Shown: positions 13,101 through 42,830 of the stretch, piece after piece
Position numbering within the stretch: position 1 is the first letter of the stretch
Layout: each line of letters starts with the position of its first letter
DNA from: Apostichopus japonicus
Taxonomy: Eukaryota > Echinodermata > Holothuroidea > Aspidochirotida > Stichopodidae
Assembly: GCF_037975245.1 (NCBI RefSeq)
Contig: NC_092580.1
Span: forward strand, 17,184,001 to 17,248,000
Direction: 5' to 3'
DNA: 64,000 nt
Notes under the pieces: generated by a model
The model's database searches: none
What the model was told of the DNA's origin: nothing
The model's input: the letters and a program-made list of their open reading frames with translations, nothing else
Made by a program: the position numbers and the translations under genes

Positions 13101-15407
13101 ATATGTTAAGACATCGAAACCACTAAACGTTTTTGTTTTCTGCTTCTCTCTTCGCAGTCGTCTTTCTGGAAAATGAGATTTTGTATGGCAGGCCGTTTGA
13201 GATGCCAGAAGAAGCCTTAAAAGATGATTACCTTGTTCCAATTGGCAAAGCTAAGATTGAAAGAGAAGGCACAGATGTAACACTTGTGTCTCATAGTCTA
13301 GGTGTGCTTAGATCTCTGGAGGCTGCACAGATATTAGCAGCAGACGGAATCTCTGCAGAGGTACAGTTTTAACAGCAGTAGCTCCAAAATATATTAAGTT
13401 CATACCAGACTTGTAGTACAAGTACAAGAACTTGTTCATTTCCCTTGCAATCAGGCTGAGTACAATGTTCTATGTGCGAATACAAGAACTTAGTCTTGCA
13501 CTAGTATATATACAAGATTGCCAAAATGCCTTGAGTACAAAGACAAATCTGTGTTGGTGGGTGTGACCACAGGTAACTATTGTAGAATATTAGTATGAAC
13601 CTTAGCAACCTAAGCAATCATAGTATGAGTACAAGTCAGGCTCATACCATTATGAACCTTAGCAACCTTAGCAATCATAGTATGAGTACAAGTCAGGCTC
13701 ATACCATTATGAACCTTAGCAACCTTAGCAATCATAGTATGAGTACAAGTCAGGCTCATACCATTATGAACCTTAGCAACCTTAGCAATCATAGTATGAG
13801 TACAAGTCAGGCTCATACCATTATGAACCTTAGCAACCTTAGCAATCATAGTATGAGTACAAGTCAGGCTCATACCATTATGAACCTTAGCAACCTTAGC
13901 AATCATAGTATGAGTACAAGTCAGGCTCATACCATTATGAACCTTAGCAACCTTAGCAATCATAGTATGAGTACAAGTCAGGCTCATACCATTATGAACC
14001 TTAGCAACCTTAGCAATCATAGTATGAGTACAAGTCAGGCTCATACCATTATGAACCTTAGCAATCAAGAACAGTTTGTTAACAAGTCATGACTCTAGTC
14101 ACTAAAAGAAGTTTAAATGTTTTACTCCATAGAGATAATATTCTGACTTGAGACCACCACTCAACATAAGTCAGGAGAAGTACTGGTAATAACTTGACTC
14201 AACCGTGGTAATTTCATAAAGTTAAGGACATTGTTGTAGTCAGGCTTGGGTCCCTAAACCTCAAAGTAAAGTGACTCCAATAAAAGTTGTGAAGTTATTC
14301 CCCCCCCCCCCCCCAGCAGAGATGATACAGTGACTTGAGTCAGGGCTAGGAATATCACTGGTAATGACTCCACTGGACTGTAACATGAAGTTAAATGTTA
14401 CAACTCTGATGAAGAAACTACAAATAAGACCTTACCCACTTTCTCTGCAACGACTCTATAATGATATTCTTTTGACACAGGTCGTCAATCTGAGATCGAT
14501 ACGACCGTTGGATGTGGATGCGATCCTGACTTCAGTGAAGAAGACTAACCATCTAATCACGGTGGAGGGTGGCTGGCCTCATTTTGGGGTGGGATCAGAA
14601 ATCTGTGCTACTGTCATCGAGAGTGAGTGATAGCAACTTCTCTAGGACAATGTATTTAAGACTGTGTTTGATTAGTCTACATGTCGTTAAGTGTCAAATG
14701 TTAATATCTGAGGGTTTGGAGATAAAAAAGAATGGATAAAACGAAACGAAAATGTCATGGTATACTTTCATTTAGGGGATATTCTGAAGGCAAGTTTCAA
14801 CACTATTCAATGTTAAAACTGCAAAGAAATTTGTTTCATGATACTAGCTGCTGGATTCTAGTTTAAATAATGACCAAAAATTCTAAAATTTGCCCTTTTT
14901 TTTTCATTTTGCTTTCAATACAATGAAAAGTGTCTAGGGTATGGCATTTCTGAATTGATTCATTTTGGAGAAATATAGCAGATGTTATCTTTGATTGATC
15001 AGTTTTCAGTCTTATTAAGATTAATACCCTATTGAAGTCTAAAAATCACCTGAAATTGACTTCCAAATGCAGAAAATAAGAGCTGCTTTAATTAAAGTTT
15101 AGCAGAAAACTGTTTTGGAAATTGTCTGGCAATTAGTTAGATCTACATATGGTGGAAGTTCAGCTAAAACTAGATTTTTTTTTCATTTCGTGTCAAACCG
15201 CTCATGACTTGATGAACTCCTTCAAATCATTCCTGTACAGGTGATGCTTTTGATTATTTGGATGCTCCTGTTGTTCGCGTCTCCGGCGCAGATGTACCCA
15301 TGCCTTACTCAACAGAACTAGAGGCAGCAAGTTTGCCGCAAGTCTCTAACATTGTTACTTCTGTGAAGAAGACCTTACACGTGGATTCAGCCTTGCAGAC
15401 TAACTAA
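10117..15407 (+). CDS. PDHB: Pyruvate dehydrogenase E1 component subunit beta, mitochondrial
   Basis: This is the beta half of the alpha2-beta2 thiamine-diphosphate decarboxylase that starts oxidation of pyruvate to acetyl-CoA in the mitochondrial matrix. Exons are 10117-10149, 10236-10307, 11034-11240, 11982-12089, 12329-12506, 13158-13360, 14481-14622 and 15241-15407. They join in frame to 369 codons (human 359) with GT-AG introns. Residues 1-35 form an Arg-rich presequence with RRIHSS as a likely cleavage area. Conserved blocks include [20 protein letters not shown] (about 56-75), [19 protein letters not shown] with the catalytic Glu at about 92, [40 protein letters not shown] and SGADVPMPY near the end. 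The start ATG opens the presequence and has a favourable context. The C-terminus runs a few residues past the human end. No break or missing key residue is seen. Confidence 0.97.
13595..14069. repeat. 57-bp minisatellite, 8 full copies plus a partial, in PDHB intron 6
   Basis: Eight direct units of 57 bp run from 13595 to 14050, followed by a partial unit to about 14069. The units are almost identical; the only change I noticed is in the first (CCTAAGC in place of CCTTAGC). Because 57 is divisible by 3 and a single unit has no stop in one frame of each strand, long open frames appear on both strands. This is a by-product of the repeat, not evidence of a gene. Confidence 0.97.
14300..14314. 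repeat. Poly-C tract in PDHB intron 6
   Basis: This is an uninterrupted run of 15 C about 166 bases before the exon 7 splice acceptor. It is one of many long G/C homopolymers in this otherwise AT-rich window. Confidence 0.95.
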
Positions 15408-15845
15408 ATCCGAATGAAGAACACATATTAGATGTTTTATGTACTGACAGATAAAGAACTTTAGTGGCACGTGGAATTCTTGAGGAACAGATTACTGTGG
15501 AGATAACGAGACTGTACTTCTTACAAAAACGTCCCAAGTTATTTTTTTTTTCTTAATTTTCCTTGGATTTGAATGTTTATGTTTTGCAATTGCCATGGAC
15601 TTGAGATGTCCATGGAATGCATGTTTATGAGATTATAAAGATAGATATGAGATTCTGAATTGAAGGAGAAGAAGGAGATATTAATGAATGGATGTGAAGT
15701 GATATTGCCGAATCGAATTCAGACTACAGCACTGTTAATGAATATATTCTATGTACAAATAACTTACTAGTTAGATACCAGTCATAAACCATGAAATGGT
15801 CACTGTTTGTATGGTGTTATTAACATAAAGATTCCTTGCAGCTAA

Positions 15846-15851
15846 AATAAA
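15846..15851 (+). terminator. Candidate polyadenylation signal for PDHB
   Basis: AATAAA lies 439 bases past the PDHB stop codon. A second AATAAA at 16153-16158 could be an alternative signal. Which one is used cannot be told from the sequence. Confidence 0.4.
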
Positions 15852-16686
15852 ATATACATCATGCTCTATTGAAAGTCTGAAGCTAAGCACCAATCAAATG
15901 TGAGGTAAGGGAGTGAGGGAGGGGGTAGGGAATAGGGGGAGGGAGCAAGCTTTCGTTCTATAAATTTTTCGGTACACCAAGACTAGCCTCAGTCCCTTCC
16001 CTCTCCCTTTGAAGTGTGTGTTGTTGCATTTATAAACTCAACTATTGTTAATTTTATTACTTCACACCTTATTGTAATGTACTCCTAGTGTAAGTCTGGT
16101 GAAGTACTCAGATATCTATAGATTCGATCAACACCTATGTCATAGTTTGTTAAATAAAATGACTGGTGAATCCACGTTTTAAGTTTGATGAGCTTGGAAT
16201 TATTTTTGGGGGCAAACTACTTATGTAATATACACAAAAAACAGATCTGATGGATAAAGTTTAAGGAGAATAAACTGTTAAAATGCTTTCATGTCAGACA
16301 ATATGCAATAGAACTTTAAGTGATATTTATACAAGTATGTTTGGTATCAACCAAAGTTTGAAAACTTTGATGTGTACTCTTGGAATTTGACATGAGCAGA
16401 AAAGAAAATAGAATGAGAAAAATAATTGTATGTAGTGTGATTGTTGTTTTTATTTCAAGATTTTCTCAATGGATAGTCTCTTCAAAGGTATACAACGTGG
16501 TTTTGAGAAGTGAAACATCATTGCCCTTGTAATAATGGGAGAAATGTTCATTTAAACCCTCTGTTAATTATTTGCCATAGAGAATAATGTGCATATCGCA
16601 GAGCTCTGGTAGTTCTTGCAGCGTATTGTCTTTCGTTATCGTAGTATGTGCTTGTAACTGATAATTCCTTGCATGTACATCACAAG

Positions 16687-16911
16687 TCATGTCTTAAATC
16701 TCTTGAGAAGTCTGCTGGAAATTAAATAAATAAGAATCAACAGGTATCTTTCAAATATTGCACTTGCACTGAACCTAGTCTTACTTTGCATAAATGAATC
16801 AGGACTGTCAATGTTCTTTTTGTTAACTGTTCTGTTTACTTTCTGAATATTTCCTAAACCTGATTGCTGGTAGCGGGTGGCACTGGCAGCGAGTGGGCCT
16901 CTCTTTAACAT
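16687..16911 (-). CDS. Unrecognised small open frame, doubtful
   Basis: This is a 74-codon frame starting MLKRGPLAASATRYQQSG. I do not recognise it. It lies head to head with TMEM167B, about 520 bases from that gene's start codon, so it could be the first exon of a divergent gene. Its 5' half is richer in GC and polar residues than the surrounding DNA. Its 3' half looks intron-like, with a possible donor (gtaagacta) after the codons for SFMQ and a possible acceptor (TTAATTTCCAG) about 80 bases later. With no homology or transcript, I give it little weight. Confidence 0.15.
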   Translation of the reverse strand: MLKRGPLAASATRYQQSGLGNIQKVNRTVNKKNIDSPDSFMQSKTRFSASAIFERYLLILIYLISSRLLKRFKT

Positions 16912-17434
16912 TTGTTTACAAACATGCTTTTTGAATTTTTTGTGTTTAAGATAATATGTTATATTCGTACGAAATTATAGAAAATGAACCATAAATTTGA
17001 TTAGTGTCCGTACGAACCCGCGATTAAAACATTCGTTTGTAATGTTACGTTGATACAATAACTTGACTATTACGTATGAACATGATCCCCTTCTTCCAGC
17101 AAGAAAGTGAAATCCAGTAGATTTCTTCTCTAATTCGCGCACTGTTCCACTTTCCCTAGCAACTTTCCCATCCCTAGTGTCCTGACCCCAACTTTACAGT
17201 ATTTGTGCGCTTTTGAAAAAAACAATAAAATGCGGAAGCATTGGAACCGACTTCGGCAAGTTCTGGTTTGTTGACATGTTGTGCAATGAGAAGAACTTGT
17301 TGTAACTGATCTAGGGGAAGTGACTACGTTGCAGAATCAGCAACGGCCAATGTGCTACAAACCTGGTGAAAACCCGACATCAAGCTTCAAAAACTGAGTT
17401 CCTACTAACATGACCGTACTCTCCCGTGGGCAAC

Positions 17435-18647
17435 ATGACTAATGGTTAGATTTTGTTTACAGTTGTTTAATAAAGGAGGCCCGGGTAATATATTTTTTGT
17501 CAATGCCCTTTCAGTCTCTACTTCGCACAAAACTTTACACTGCGGTGCTTAACATTAGGCCCAGTCCTATTGCCATATTACGTACAATATATCATTTGAA
17601 GGCACACATCGCCTAGGCCTAAGTTACAGTACAGCCTAGCTGTTGACAAAAACTTTACCCCAGCAAAATCCTCACCCTAATCATTGCGGTGCACGTTATC
17701 TACCCAAGCGTACAGTTCTGCATAGAAAGAGTGTACCAAGGACTAACTATTCTATCTAGTGTCATGTTTACCACTGTATCAGAATGCAAACATCTGGCAA
17801 TATGAAATTTCTTTTCACACTACAGTTTATTCCTTCGATGGGCTCCTGATATTTGCTCTACTTGTCATCTGCACCTGTGCCTACCTGAGAAGAGTGCCTC
17901 GACTCAAAAAGTGGCTCCTTTCAGAAAAGAAGGGATTTTTTGGAATATTTTACAAAGGTTAATATGATAACTACCGGAAGATAAAGTATGCTGGGATGTA
18001 AATAGAGACAAGGTCATAATACCCCATGAGATATAGGGTAAAAGAGCCAGTCTGTAGCCACTTAGTGGACCCTAACACAGCATTATAACGACATGGTAGT
18101 GACAGTCATGTTGGAATATATTATGAAGAGGTACTTGGTATGAAATAGCTAGACAGACAGATAGGAAGTTTGGAGAAGGGGAGAAGATGAGCAGTCCTTT
18201 AATAATATACCCTCCTTTGTGAGTTTTTGCTAAAATTAACTTGTCATATTCAAAGAGAGGTGTTTGCTGTCATGCCCACTGAAATAAAGGCCAAGAAATC
18301 CACTATTATTGTAGCGGCCCCTGCATGTTAGTAATAACGAAATAAGCAGAAACCAATTGAAGTTGAACTACAGTAATGTAAGCAAAGGTGTTACATGCTA
18401 CAAGCCTGCGGTATCATGGCAAATTATTATAAGCACTGTTTTAATTTGATAAAAGCCTCTAGTGTACTGTAACTGTGTTTTCCCATATATAATTTTGACA
18501 ATGAACGGAGCTTGTATATTTCATTGTACTGTATGTAGTATTTCCCATATTTTCTTCCTTTCAGCTTCTGTTATCGGTACAAGACTGCATCTTCCAGTGG
18601 CAATAGCCTGTGTTTCAATGGGATTCTATATACTTTTCTTAAAGTGA
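17435..18647 (+). CDS. TMEM167B: Protein kish-B (TMEM167B)
   Basis: This small secretory-pathway membrane protein belongs to the kish/TMEM167 family, placed in the Golgi region in animals; its biochemical role is poorly defined. Coding exons are 17435-17444, 17826-17957 and 18565-18647. They join to 74 codons, the same length as I recall for human TMEM167B. The first exon contributes only 10 coding bases (ATG ACT AAT G). Exon 2 continues with [20 protein letters not shown], the first membrane segment, then [16 protein letters not shown] and FGIFYK. Exon 3 gives [20 protein letters not shown], the second membrane segment, and YILFLK. The [14 protein letters not shown] stretch marks the B rather than the A paralog. 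An in-frame ATG at 17759 precedes the exon 2 splice acceptor and is intronic. A distant AATAAA at 19463-19468 is a possible poly(A) signal. Confidence 0.95.
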
Positions 18648-21291
18648 GGAGCTTACAAATTCAAGTCTTCAGGTGATGCATTTTACACCAAAACTGAGAG
18701 GTTTTGCTGAAACATCGGATGATGAGTTTGTTATATAAATTTCACATAAGAAGTTGGTATAATGATCGGAAACTGAATCTTCCCAGGAAGGGAAGGGGCA
18801 TCATGCCTTCACAGTGTTGAAGAGGTTGGCACAGTAAGTGCTACTTTGTGATTTGGTGGTTGTTTGGTTCAACAAAGGCTGGATTTGGAAAACAATGGAT
18901 GAGTCTAGCTGACCTTTGCTGATTCCAGGATGGATATCTGGGGCCTGTAACATACACAGAGGTTAATGGTTAAGTACGTTATTTTGAAAGTATATTTGCA
19001 TCTCTAAGTTACAGTGTATTTGCTCAACTAATGTTACGATGCATAGAGAATACATAATTGCCCTATCAATCATGCTATTACATTCAAATCTTTGGGAAAC
19101 ATGTCTAAATTTTTAAGGTGGCCATTTAAAGTAAATGACAGAGATGATAACCTGAGGTAGTTATTCTAAATTATACTTAACTCTTTCGTAGTTGGTTGTA
19201 AGGCCTCCATTAGTCGTAAATACATGATTGGAGTTGCATATTCACTTTCACTGCTCTCTCTGATTGTTGATCTCTGACCTTAGATCGATGTTTTAAGTTT
19301 TCATGAGACATATTTATGAAGAGAACATTTGAGTTCATTTATTTCCTCAGTTATTCATTAGAAAAGTAGCAGCCTAAAGTACAGGTAACTGGATTTGCTG
19401 TTGACAATTTTCTTCATTCTGACCAGAAATGTTGAAGTTGCATTATAATGTAACTAGGATAGGAATAAACTGAATGAACCAACCTTTTTTTTGACAGATA
19501 ATCTATTCTGAGATTTGGTACAACTTCCTTAGGCAGTTACCATCAGAGCAGATTCTGAAGAATGTTTCAGTTTGGCCTTCAGATGGTTATAATGTTTTTC
19601 AGGATTTTCTGACACCAAAATTTGCTTGTCCTTGTGAAAATAATATCTGAATGCAGTATGACCAATTGCATTTACTACTTTAATAAGAGGAACAAGTGGT
19701 TGTCCTATGGACAACTTCAGAGATTTCATCATAGATGAGCAGATAATTGTTTAAAATCAACCATTTCCATTAATTATTATTATTGGAAATGGTGAAGAAA
19801 TTACTCTGCCTAAGTTAATGGTCACTCTGCTGTGTGTCAGAAGAAAAAAGTTTGTAAGTTTCTCATTGTGAAGACTCCCAGTCTCCTGTTAACTTGTACA
19901 ATGTGGGCTGTGTTCTGTATCACTGATCATTTTTTATTCATTTTTTTTCACCTTATGCATTTTAAAATGATGGAATTAGTAGCAACATCAAAAGGAACCA
20001 CAAATGCTTGGAGAACATGTCTCTTACCATATCGCCATACAAAGTAACATTATGTGCAGTTTATCTTATCTCGTCTGTGAAAGGCTGCTCTCTAGTTACA
20101 AAAAGTGCAATGACTTTGTTTATATGTTTATCAAGGAAATAGTAATAGAGGATTTGAAATCAGGCAGGGGATGATTCAGGAGCTAGTGTAGCCTGCAAAG
20201 GGTTTGTAACTTTTTGTATCAACAATGTCTGACCTGTTTGTTATCTCAACTGAAAATTACTCTTAATGAAATATCCAGTCAAAAGAATTATTAACCAGAT
20301 GTGCACTGCATTTTCAGATTGTTATTTAGACTGATGAAGGAGTTTCTATCAGCACCATGATGTAATCAACCACATATCTAGTTACTTAAACAGTCATGTT
20401 TTGCAACAAGAGCGATTGTTGAAGGAGTGGTCTTGTATGTTACTTCAAACTTAACCAGATATGCTGTCAATCTTGAACATTTTTGAGTGGTCTCATCTCA
20501 GTCAAAGAAATCTGTTTTGTAGAATTCTTTAAATTATCAAACTCAATTACCAGTTTGATAGCAACCTTTCCTGCCTGTCAAGTTATTTTTTGTTTCGTTG
20601 GAAGCAGTTTCTATAATACTTATGTTAACTGATAGAATTAACCAATTTGAACAGTTGTACAGAACCGCCCAATGGTAAGATGGATTCGAACACCTTATAT
20701 TTGTTACTTACTTCTAGAATGCAATAGTTTACTTAATGAATATTGCTTTGTACTTTCTTATGATTCAAAATATAAACAGTGGTCCATTTCATTCCATTGT
20801 AAATTATTTATTTTTTTCTCTTTTGGAACCCAATTTCTCTCATGCAGCAAATAAATTGTTCTCAAAGAATTTGACATTGGCCTAAATTGTGATGCTCTTT
20901 TTGTGTATTGTTCTGCTATAATCAGAATGACAGCCACATTTGATTTCCCTACAAGTTCCCTACAAGTGTGGAAAATTGCCTTTTGCACCAATAATTATAA
21001 TATTATTATTATTCATGTCCTCTCGAAGCTCTTTGAAAAAATTTACAGGGTTCATCAGCTTATTGATAGATTATAAGAAAGAACAGTGATCTGTCGGACA
21101 GAAATGTAAGAAATGGAAAAAATTACAGAAGATATGACCAAGACTACAGGCTTATGACACCTGCCAGTTTGCCAATTAGATATTTCATGGTTTCTGTGTG
21201 TCCAAGATAATTGGCATTATTATTTATTGTTGTATTACTTTATGACTAAATCATTACAACACTGGTAATCATGTCATGGGTGAGGGAGGGC

Positions 21292-21498
21292 GGGGGGGGG
21301 GGGGGATTTGCATGCATTCATGCCACAGGGACCTCCCGTGAAATCTCATAAGAACTGCCTGCAAACATGCTAGAAAGTATAATGCTGACCCATGATCAAA
21401 CACGGACATTTTTCACTGAGTTCAGTATATAAGCTGAAGAGTTCTTAGTATCTCAGAATAATGTGTGTGGTTGTCGTGTGCGAGGGGGGGGGGGGGGG
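21292..21498. repeat. Two poly-G tracts
   Basis: Runs of 14 G (21292-21305) and 15 G (21484-21498) lie about 180 bases apart. Each is followed or preceded by more G-rich sequence. They lie in the intergenic region with no gene nearby. Confidence 0.9.
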
Positions 21499-22443
21499 TG
21501 GTGGAGGGCAAGGGGGTATTTCAAATTTGGGATCAGTAATGAATGCATTTTGTGCTGCTATAAGAAATTGTACTGCACATTTACTCACCGCACTGAAATA
21601 TCTGATGATTTACTGATATGACGTGCCCAAGCGGAGAATGTAAGCAAGAAAAGAAGCAATATTATAGTTCATTTACTGAAGTATATTACAAATGAATCTA
21701 TCAATATTGATATATTATATCACCTTAGAATTATGCTGGCCTTTCACTATATCATATATCATGTAAATAATATGCCTCTCACATAAGACCCTTCCCACTC
21801 CGCAGAAGTTAATTTTTGGTTATAGTTGATCTGAGATTGTTCTAACACAGCCTACTCATTCAAGTTTTCAGAAAATGCAAAATTATCAACTTTATCAGTT
21901 TCAAGATTTCCATAAACATAAACTAAATCAAACGTGATAGAATGCAACACAGTGATAGGAATTTTCCATTTTTAAATATTGAAATTATAACTTAATGATC
22001 ACAAAACAGGTTTATCAGCAAGCGCCTTGACACTAAGAAAACAAAAATGCTGTATTGAGAAGGTCAACCTGTGTAAATGACAAGTTAGAGTATTAACAGT
22101 TTCTCCGTACCCATGTATATGGCATCTGCTTATAATTCATGACAATCTTTGTAAGTGTCACATCAAACAAACTAGTTGTTGAACTAAGTAAGCACTGTAG
22201 CATTAAATCTAGTTTACCTGATGCATAAGAAACTGAAGTCAAGGAGTCAAACCACTCTAATGTGGTACTAACTTAACATGAAATCAAGAAAAACACAAAA
22301 TATATGTAAACAAACTTGTCTATTTTGTAAAAACCATCTCACTCTTTAAAACAAACTTTGTGTTGAAACTACATAATAATCCATTTGGATACTGTACATT
22401 TGTTATAAAAGTCATCAATAAAAAAAATTAGTAAAACATTTTA

Positions 22444-22444
<1 letters not shown>

Positions 22445-22476
<32 letters not shown>
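22445..22476. repeat. TA dinucleotide microsatellite
   Basis: About 16 uninterrupted TA units, followed by an imperfect CATATATA end. Confidence 0.95.
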
Positions 22477-22482
<6 letters not shown>

Positions 22483-25400
22483 TAATTGAAATTGTAGTGA
22501 GTTGATCATCCAGAACAGTGAAAAAGAATATTTAACTGTAGTTTCTCCTTATTGTCTGTGGTATATCTAAAACATATACCAATGATGTTTTTTCGGTTTG
22601 CTTTGACTTTCTAGTAAAGGCTTTAATCCACGGGAGAGGTTATTTTATTATGGATGCATAGTTTCCAGGCTAGGTGAGGATGCCCACCACTTTTGCAACT
22701 ACAGTATGGTTAAAATAGAGGGTGAACAAAGGCTAAAATAAGATGTGACAACGATGATGCATAAGTTCCTACTGTATATTGACCCACCAACAACACCATT
22801 CCACCAAAGACAAATTATTTTCATTCACAAATTTTATTGATAACAAAACTAGTTTGATAAAAATGATCCACTCAGCCTTTGCTTCACTTCTTTGGTCCAG
22901 TGTGCAAGTCATGTAAAGTGTAACACACTGTATCGTTGCAAAGCTCTCTCCTGAATTTGATCCAAGGAATGGAAAACTGTATCAACATTGCATGTGAAGA
23001 TTAGTATATGGACTTATTAACTTCTCTTAGTGCACATGTCTGGAAATTTCAATCATGCATTCTAAAAATTAAGGTAAAACTTTTAATTCCTACTTTGGTA
23101 TCATCTTTATGAAAGGCCTATAAGAGTAAGCATAATATCATATACCACATTTATTTATATCTACTTTATTAAACCTACTGTACTTCATATTAAATTGAAT
23201 GAGGCAAGACATTTCTTTCCCTAGAACACAATCTCAAATCGGAGGCCTAGAAATACAAGTTTTGGATTTTACATTTGAGCTAGCATGCACTAAGTTCAGA
23301 CCAATCTTTACATGTAATGGCAGGGAGGATCTCGGGTCCGGGAAAGGAAGGCAAATATAACACATTAATAATTTACTTCATACCTTAATCAGGTTATGCA
23401 TTGTAAAATTAGAAATTAACAGAGGCAAATCTTTCAAATACATTAACATTAATCAGCAAAGATAACATTTCTGACTTCTGTTTTCCAAATCCAAAGGGTT
23501 TTTCAAACTCGAATTTGCCTGTCTTGACTTCAAACATAATATTTAACCCTTTTATTTCTATGAAAACTCACTCACTATTTAGAACAGTGCTGGGACGGAG
23601 ACAGTAATTCCAAGGGAACAGAGAGGGTCCTTTCCTCTCATTAAAATGAGACAATTATTAGTTTATATACAAGGGCCTAAAATGCCATAAGCTGACATAT
23701 GAGCTTGGGATAGATAAACCTATTTAAAAAAATTGAAAATTGTCTATAATATCCTTGACTGAATATAGTAGTATGCTGATATATTAGCAATTGTAGGATA
23801 CTAGGCAATGGAGAAAATGAATGACATAAAGGAACACTACAACCAGAAGTAAGAAAACACAAGTATATGAAACAGAACAGTAATAGCTCTTCAATAACAA
23901 ATTTACATATTTGGGATTCCTGCACTTTCATTGTTCTATCGAGAACTGAGGCAATTATTAAAATTTGTTCATTTTGACAAATTGGTTATGACAAAAACTC
24001 ATGCAGCAATATTAAGTCATTTATTAGTCAATATTAAGTCATAAGGCATTTTTACAGGACGACAAGCTTATTACTCAAAAACAGAGAGTAGAATGCAAGT
24101 AGCATGTGGATCGCAAAACTGTGTACTGGGATCATAACAGACTGCTGCACTCTGTTAGTTGAGTAAGAACGCTAGTGGCTTTTGTAGTGTAAAACAATAC
24201 TTAGCAACCAATCCTTAAAATCTGTTCTTCTGCTATGAATATGCATGACTTTTGAAATGATTAATCCAAATTTTAACTGTTTTACTTCTACTTTGCAACT
24301 AACTCTTGTTATAAATGCTTGTTTATAACCAACCAGGTGTATAATGAATATGTTACCAGGATGCCCTTTCAATTCTGGGTCTATTACTGCACTCATGATC
24401 CAACTGATGTTGCAGCTTAAATGACAGCATATATAATGTTATTGTACAAATTCATCCCATACTTCCCCTTAACACTTAATAAAGGCCTACCATACAACAG
24501 CAGCATATGAATATTCTGAAACTCATCCAAACTTCTTTTAATGTACATCTTGGAATCCAATTACTGAAAAGCAGTTAGCATTCAGCAAGTTAAGGAATTT
24601 TGTCTATACAGTAATGAGTTATAAACTCTTATTGCATATTTTCTTGGGCAGGATTTATGCATGGACTGAGATCCCCATATAAACCCTGATTCAAGGAAAC
24701 TTAACAATGCAAACACCTCTGTGGCATACATAACAAACCCTGATGCATTACAAACACCTTTAAACAACAGAAAGCTTATCCTCCTCGGCTGAAATAATAA
24801 TCAAAACATATCCTGTATTCACATGTGACTGAAACACGGAGGCCTCGTGGACTTAAATCATGCGGCAGAAAAATAAACCAAAATTAAACCTGCCGTGATA
24901 TTGTTTATCAGGTTCTCTCTGGTTGTTATCGGACCTGTATTACCAGTTTCAGTTAGTTTCAATGTATATATAGATTTATCAATGAAAAGAAGGAATTCTT
25001 GTCAGATATTGATAGGAACAGAGAGAACAGACACATCTTGCTTAGTGAACACTTTGGCATATCTTGAATTTCTAACTTTCTATGTTTTCTTAAGTAATGA
25101 CCTAACTGACCACGGCAGAAATTTTATCTCACTAACTCTCAATTTTTTTGCAAACAATGCAGCATCTGTTAATTTTGGCATGAGAATAGAAAGCTACAAA
25201 CATTTTCAAATTTGGTGATGAACAAGTTCTAAGCTTTTGCGAAATAACACAATTCTGATAATTCAACTCAACTCACAGTGCTTTGTCTTATGTGTAGAAA
25301 ATGGATTAACAAATGTGGTGCATCAATCCACAAATTCTCTTCCTCCAAGGATTCAAATTGTGATATATCTTGTCATGCAAACTTAAAATCGTCCCTCATT

Positions 25401-25943
25401 GTACAACTTGTTTTTTTTCACAAAGGAAATTGAACACACCAGAAAGTAATGCGATTTCTTGATCTCCATGCTCGACAACGTTTGTTTCAAGATTACATTC
25501 TAAAAAAATATGTATAAAGATCTTGGATGGAACTTATATTAACCACATGTAGTAAAATATCCCTTCCATAAATAGCTGAGAGGACAGAGAATAAAATCGT
25601 CACATCCCATGATCAGATACTTGAATTAAAAGTTGCATTCACTTCCTTCAGTTAAAGATATCCACTCAGAGCCAGGTGGTGAGTAACTGGTCATTACATC
25701 TCTTGAAAAGTAACCCTTTGGCCCTTTCCATGGTATATCTGTGTGATCTCTGTTGTCCGTAAAAGATTTTTCGACGGGCGTTAAGGAAACCAACGATTTA
25801 GTTCTTTCCTCACATTTTTTTCAATATTTTTTGCTGCCACAAAGCTCTCTAAAATGAGGTGAGCAATTCAACCTCCCAGAGTAGTTTCTTAATCCAGTGC
25901 TCGGGCACTTCTTGCCACTGCAGCAGGCATCTGGAGTACAGCT

Positions 25944-42411
<16,468 letters not shown>

Positions 42412-42629
42412 TCAAAAATGGAAAATGGCACTTGAGGAGAGTCTCTCATAAACTATTCCGATTCTATTTCACGGATACGATGTAATTTTCCGTAAGAGTC
42501 AAATTTCAAACTTGAAATTCAGATCGTAAAGTACTTGACTTACATTCCGTAATGACGAGTCAGGTTAAATTAAAGAGCGCTTGTCCCGTATCAGAGCACA
42601 TTACATCCTATGAGTATAAAAGTATCAGT

Positions 42630-42830
42630 TGTGGTTGAGGATGCATAGAACTATAAAGTCAGTTATTCCAGACTCATGAATCACCACCACTCATATACTG
42701 TAAGATCCCAATTCCAGAGTTGTGCCACTCACAATTGTGTTTACAATTTAATGATGTTGGTGAAACTCAAGTTTCTGCACTAAGAAAGACCGAAATCCTC
42801 AGTCGTAAATTTGCACAAAATGTACAATCT
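42630..42830 (+). repeat. Dispersed repeat family A, copy 2
   Basis: A 201-bp match to 28830-29093 with the same ends, TGTGGTTGAGGATGCATAGA and TGTACAATCT. It lacks the internal tandem duplication of the first copy, so it is closer to the ancestral form. Confidence 0.85.

Larger units (their letters stand above)
18648..25943. other. Intergenic region between converging TMEM167B and MAPKAPK genes
   Basis: I recognise no coding exon in this 7.3 kb. It should contain the 3' UTR of TMEM167B at the left and that of the minus-strand kinase at the right. Several TTTATT words (AATAAA on the minus strand), for example at 24020-24025 and about 22832-22837, could end the kinase transcript, which would give it a long 3' UTR. 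The rest is AT-rich DNA with two poly-G tracts and a TA microsatellite. Confidence 0.5.

Noticed and set aside
13595-14092. Two long repetitive open frames, one on each strand, of about 150-165 codons
   Set aside because: They are created by a 57-bp direct repeat whose unit has no stop in one frame of each strand. They lie in a PDHB intron and have no start context or homology.
17759-17825. In-frame ATG at 17759 as the TMEM167B start
   Set aside because: A CACTACAG splice acceptor ends at 17825, and the upstream ATGACTAATG exon restores the family's conserved MTNVYS start with exactly 74 residues.
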